A DNA stretch of 64,000 nt from Bryobacterales bacterium F-183 (GTDB lineage: Bacteria; Acidobacteriota; Terriglobia; Bryobacterales; Bryobacteraceae): assembly GCA_016865505.2 (NCBI GenBank), contig AP025252.1, positions 2,604,001 to 2,668,000 of the forward strand, written 5' to 3'. The notes below the pieces were generated by a model, which was given only the letters and a program-made list of their open reading frames with translations, was not told the origin of the DNA and did no database searches. Each line of letters starts with the position of its first letter. Position 1 is the stretch's first letter. The translations under genes and the position numbers were made by a program. Below, piece by piece: positions 60,691-64,000 of this stretch.

Positions 60691-62235
60691 ATGAGACCAG
60701 TGCCCAAATTTGCAGCGATCGATATCGGCAGTAACTCAGTACGCATGCTGGCCGCCGAGGTGACGGGCGACGGTCCGCTGGTAACGCTGGCGTCGGATCG
60801 TCAGGTGACCCGCTTGGGAGAGAGCGTATTCCGCCAGGGCCGGTTTAGCGAAGAGGCGATGGACATCGTTTGCACGTCGCTGCGGCGGATGGCTGCGGGG
60901 TACCGCAAGTTCGATGTCGCTGGAGTTCGCGCGGTGGCGACGGCGGCAACACGCGATGCCAGCAATCAGGCCGAGTTCCTGGCGCGGGCGGCTGAGGCGT
61001 TGGGTCGCGAAGTGGAAGTGATCTCCGGCCAGGAAGAGGCGCGCCTGATCCACCTGGGAGTGCTGTCCCGATGGCAAGGTCGCGGCGGCAAGACGTTGCT
61101 GGTGGATGTGGGCGGTGGCAGTTGCGAGGTGATGTTGAGTGCCGACGGGAGGCTGCAGTCGGCATGGTCAAAGCCGTTGGGCGCGGTTCGGCTCACTGAG
61201 GTGTTTTTGAAGCAGGGTGACCCGCCGGGCAAACAGGACCTGAAGAACCTGGAGCAGTTTATCGACGGACATCTGGAAGAGCCGCTGGAAGGGATCGGAC
61301 GCGGCGCGTTCGATCATATGGTGGCGACCTCGGCCACGGCTGCGGCGATTGTTTGCGGCGTCAACCGGGTGCCTCGCGCCCGGCGCGAAGAGGCCGATCA
61401 GATGCGGGCAAGCAGGACGCAGGTACGGCGTTTCTATCACAACGTCGCCGCGAAGAAACTGACGGAACGGAAGAAGGTGACGGGGATTGGGCCGCGGCGC
61501 GCGGAGATCATCGTGGCCGGATCTGCGGTGTTCTCGCGAGTGCTCGACCTGTTTGAGCATCATTCGATGCACTACCTGGCGGTGGGCGTACGCGAAGGGA
61601 TCATTCAGGATCTGGCGTCGCGCGGTGTTGGCAGGGAGAATTACGAACTCAGCCGGGAACAGCGTACGGTTGTGGAAAAGCTCGCCAAGCGCTTTGGGGT
61701 AAACCTGAAGCGGGCGCGATTTGTCGCGGCGCTGGGGCAACAGCTGTTCGACTGTCTGTCGGCCGCACACGGGTTGGCGCCTGCATGGTCGCGATTGATT
61801 GAAGCTTCGGCGTACCTGATGGATGCCGGACATTACATAAGCGATACCGGGCACCACAAGCACGCGTCGTACGTGGTTCAGAACGCCGATCTGGCGGGGT
61901 TCACAGAGATCGAACGCCGAATGGTGGCGATGCTGTGCCGGTTCCATCGAAAGTCAATGCCGGCGCCCAGGCATACAGACTTTCAGGCGTTAGATGCGGA
62001 GATGAAACGGTCGTTGCTGCGTGTGATTCCAATTCTGCGGCTCGCGGATGCGTTGGATCACAACCGCGAGCAGAATGTAGAGTCGCTAGAGTGTTCGCTT
62101 GAGGGCGGGGTACTGTCGCTGACGATTCGCTCGGCGGCGGATACAGGCCTGGAGCAGTGGGCTGCGCAACGGGTCGGCGAAGTGTTCACGCAACAGTACG
62201 GCATTGAGCTTGTGGTGCGGAAGAAGTCGCGTTAG
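60691..62235 (+). CDS. Ppx/GppA family phosphatase
   Basis: 514 residues. N-terminal ASKHA domain with AAIDIGSNSVRMLAAE and VDVGGGSCEVMLSADG (phosphate loops), and LFEHHSMHYLAVGVREGII. The C-terminal HD-like helical domain has AGHYISDTGHHKHASY. It hydrolyses polyphosphate or guanosine pentaphosphate; the length fits the exopolyphosphatase group. It overlaps the convergent SDR gene by four bases. Confidence 0.92.
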   Translation: MRPVPKFAAIDIGSNSVRMLAAEVTGDGPLVTLASDRQVTRLGESVFRQGRFSEEAMDIVCTSLRRMAAGYRKFDVAGVRAVATAATRDASNQAEFLARAAEALGREVEVISGQEEARLIHLGVLSRWQGRGGKTLLVDVGGGSCEVMLSADGRLQSAWSKPLGAVRLTEVFLKQGDPPGKQDLKNLEQFIDGHLEEPLEGIGRGAFDHMVATSATAAAIVCGVNRVPRARREEADQMRASRTQVRRFYHNVAAKKLTERKKVTGIGPRRAEIIVAGSAVFSRVLDLFEHHSMHYLAVGVREGIIQDLASRGVGRENYELSREQRTVVEKLAKRFGVNLKRARFVAALGQQLFDCLSAAHGLAPAWSRLIEASAYLMDAGHYISDTGHHKHASYVVQNADLAGFTEIERRMVAMLCRFHRKSMPAPRHTDFQALDAEMKRSLLRVIPILRLADALDHNREQNVESLECSLEGGVLSLTIRSAADTGLEQWAAQRVGEVFTQQYGIELVVRKKSR

Positions 62236-62981
62236 GGGTTGAGCGTACGGAAGACTTCGTCGAAAGTGCCATTGGCGACGGCGAAGCGCAGGCGCTTGCA
62301 GCGTTCCACCACTACTTCTTCCACATCCGGATTGCTCTGGATGATCGACATCGTTTCCGCGATGTAGTCGGCTAGGGGCATCGCGTGCGGGTCCGACGCT
62401 TGTTGCGGTCCCATCAACTCCGTCTGGACGTAAGGCGGGATGATTTCCATCACCTTGACGCTTGTACCTTTCAACTGATGCCGGAGGCTTACGGCATAGG
62501 CATGCATCGCAGACTTGCTGGCGGAGTACGTAGGTGTCGCTGACATGGGCACGAAGGCCAGGCCGGAGGTGACGAACGCAACGGTGGAGTCCGGTTGCTG
62601 CAGCAGGTGCGGGAGTAAGGCCGAGGTCAAGCGGATGGGGCCCAAAATGTTTGTGGCGACCGTTGCTTCGGAAGCCTTGAGGTTCCCCGGTGCGGCCTTG
62701 ATGTCTTCGATTTGCATGATGCCGGCGTTGTTGATGACAACGTTCAAGGTTGGGAAATCCTGAACGATTTTCTGCGCGAAGGCATCGATCGAAGCGGAGT
62801 CGGTTACGTCCAGTGCGCGAGCATGGATGCCTGGATTGGCAGCGATCACGCTCTGTAGCTTAGCCGTATCGCGACCCGTAATGATGACTTGATTGCCGGC
62901 GCTGGCGAAGGCTTCTGCCAGAGCGCGACCAATACCGGAACCACCCCCTGTCATCAGAATCGTGTTGTTTGTCTTCTGCAT
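62232..62981 (-). CDS. SDR family oxidoreductase (DltE-like)
   Basis: 249-residue short-chain dehydrogenase with all classical parts: MTGGGSGIGRALAE (cofactor), NNAGIMQ, catalytic Ser in VAFVTSGLAF and YSASK (Tyr and Lys). VQTELMGPQQ is typical of the DltE-like group. Its gene is divergent from an HxlR regulator, a usual arrangement in which the regulator controls the enzyme. Substrate unknown. Confidence 0.9.
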   Translation of the reverse strand: MQKTNNTILMTGGGSGIGRALAEAFASAGNQVIITGRDTAKLQSVIAANPGIHARALDVTDSASIDAFAQKIVQDFPTLNVVINNAGIMQIEDIKAAPGNLKASEATVATNILGPIRLTSALLPHLLQQPDSTVAFVTSGLAFVPMSATPTYSASKSAMHAYAVSLRHQLKGTSVKVMEIIPPYVQTELMGPQQASDPHAMPLADYIAETMSIIQSNPDVEEVVVERCKRLRFAVANGTFDEVFRTLNP

Positions 62982-63034
62982 ACCCCGATGTTATGGTCGT
63001 TACGTACCGAAGTAAAGTAGGCACCCAAAAGATC

Positions 63035-63054
63035 TATACTTACCGCGAGGAGAG
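63035..63054 (+). promoter_or_regulatory. Candidate -10 box and ribosome site of the HxlR gene
   Basis: TATACT (63035-63040) lies 22 bases before the ATG with a CGAGGAGAG ribosome site (63046-63054). No clear -35 is seen. The 75-base divergent gap also has a TTACGTA element (63000-63006) that could be an operator. Confidence 0.35.
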
Positions 63055-63056
63055 TA

Positions 63057-63419
63057 ATGGCGCAGAGCAAGGAAATTGATGTTCTTGTGGAAGAGATTAT
63101 TGCACGCGTTGCTGACCGGTGGACCATGGTCGTGCTTGAAGCACTGGAGGAACGTGGGACGATGCGGTTCACGGAGTTGTCGCATGAGATCCCGGAGATC
63201 AGCCAGAAGATGCTGACCAAGACGGTACGGCAGATGGAGCGCGACGGCTTGGTGAAGCGGAAGGTGTACGCCGTGATTCCACCGAAGGTGGAGTACACGC
63301 TGACGGACTTGGGAAGAGGCTTGAGTGAGGCGTTTTGCGGCGTGTGGATCTGGGCGGAGAAGAATCACGCCCGGATCCACGAGGCTCGCAAGAAGTTTGA
63401 CGCTAAAGGCGAACGCTGA
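63057..63419 (+). CDS. HxlR family transcriptional regulator
   Basis: 120-residue winged-helix protein: ARVADRWTMVVLEALEERGTMRFTELSHEIPEISQKMLTKTVRQMERDGLVKRKVYAVIPPKVEYTLTDLGRGL is the HxlR pattern. It lacks the N-terminal Cys common in redox-sensing members. Probably controls the divergent SDR gene. The end overlaps the convergent permease gene by 17 bases. Confidence 0.93.
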   Translation: MAQSKEIDVLVEEIIARVADRWTMVVLEALEERGTMRFTELSHEIPEISQKMLTKTVRQMERDGLVKRKVYAVIPPKVEYTLTDLGRGLSEAFCGVWIWAEKNHARIHEARKKFDAKGER

Positions 63420-64000
63420 GTCCGTCGCTCAACGTGTTGCGATAGGCCTTCCACGCCGGTACGAAACCGATGAGGATGCCGGCGATCATCACGCCGCCGA
63501 GGTACATCAGGCTGGTTGGGGTGGGCGCCTGGATTGGCAGGTACAGACCAAACTGGCGTTCGACCACCGGCTGCAGGGCGAACGAAAGACCGTATACGAT
63601 GCCGAGGCCGAGGACACAGCCGAGGAAGCTGAGGATCGCGGATTCGAATACCAAAAGGCTGATGATCTTGGCCGGTCCTGCACCGAGCGCGCGGAAGATC
63701 GCCATTTCGCGGCGGCGCTCGTTGAGCGAGGTGTACAGCGAGACGAGCATGCCGAGCAGGCCGACAATGAGTACGAAGAACGTGACGACGCGGAGGGCGT
63801 CTTCGGCGTAGCCGATGGTGGCCCATAGCTCCGCGAGTACGACGCCAGGGATCACCGCAGAGAGCGGCTCATCGGCGTACTCATTGATGTTGCGTTGAAG
63901 CTGCAGAACGGCGAGGCGGGTCTTGAAGCGGACCAGGAACGCGGTGATGTTCTCGACCTTCAGCTGTTCTTTGGTGATCTTGTCCGCGGCGATCTCTTCG
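63403..64000 (-). CDS. ABC transporter permease, FtsX/MacB type (5' part outside window)
   Basis: The frame stays open to the right edge (from 63999), so about 199 C-terminal residues are seen. The FtsX domain has helices at ALRVVTFFVLIVGLLGMLVSLY, ISLLVFESAILSFLGCVLGLGIVYGLSFAL and SLMYLGGVMIAGILIGFVPAWKAYRN, with the LNERRREMAIFRALGA linker typical of lipoprotein or macrolide exporters. The upstream sequence is periplasmic-like. The ATPase partner is outside the window. Confidence 0.9.
   Translation of the reverse strand, partial: EEIAADKITKEQLKVENITAFLVRFKTRLAVLQLQRNINEYADEPLSAVIPGVVLAELWATIGYAEDALRVVTFFVLIVGLLGMLVSLYTSLNERRREMAIFRALGAGPAKIISLLVFESAILSFLGCVLGLGIVYGLSFALQPVVERQFGLYLPIQAPTPTSLMYLGGVMIAGILIGFVPAWKAYRNTLSDGLSVRL

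Overview
The window looks like a chromosomal segment of an acidobacterium close to the Bryobacterales/Solibacter group. This is inferred, not proved. The grounds are high GC, a VWFA-related protein of the acidobacterial type, several carboxypeptidase-regulatory-like proteins, the futalosine route to menaquinone (mqnP-mqnE), and many secreted proteins of unknown function. No IS element, prophage, CRISPR array, rRNA or tRNA was recognised. Genes are dense, often overlapping by 1-30 bases, with few terminators.

Layout. 1-5.5 kb: end of mutS, anmK, a LysW-like acidic zinc-ribbon protein, two secreted regulatory-like-domain proteins and two thioredoxin-fold proteins. 5.5-18.4 kb: a KdgD-like aldolase with an SDR, a DUF4097 protein, an orphan membrane fusion protein, a GlcG-like protein, a 1108-residue unknown secreted protein with a VWFA protein, mqnP-mqnE and a PilZ protein. 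18.7-28.4 kb: acetate kinase converging on a possible eight-gene minus-strand unit that ends with phosphoketolase and includes a glycosyltransferase-methyltransferase fusion, a sugar isomerase-like protein and a sugar-nucleotide epimerase.

28.4-36.3 kb is the most interesting part. A tightly overlapping operon encodes an alpha/beta hydrolase-like protein, NurA, HerA, SbcD(Mre11) and SbcC(Rad50), which is an archaeal-style DNA end-processing set. Running tail to tail into sbcC is a compact reverse transcriptase gene. It is preceded by a roughly 160-base segment with the layout of a retron msr-msd RNA: a perfect 14-base inverted repeat (a1/a2), an AGC directly after a1, and three hairpins. The only usable start codon of the reverse transcriptase lies inside a2.

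36.3-64 kb: AGE epimerase, ligA, a DedA protein, murB, an operon of two secreted proteins with an NtrY/NtrX-like two-component pair, a minus-strand unit of two M28 peptidases with folK and a MarR regulator, and a plus-strand unit of an esterase, NUDIX, DinB, YCII and an ECF42-like sigma factor. These are followed by PilZ, HEAT and methyltransferase genes, a tail-anchored proline-rich protein carrying 16 copies of a short acidic-Phe...Phe motif, Ppx/GppA, an SDR/HxlR divergent pair, and part of an ABC permease cut by the right edge.
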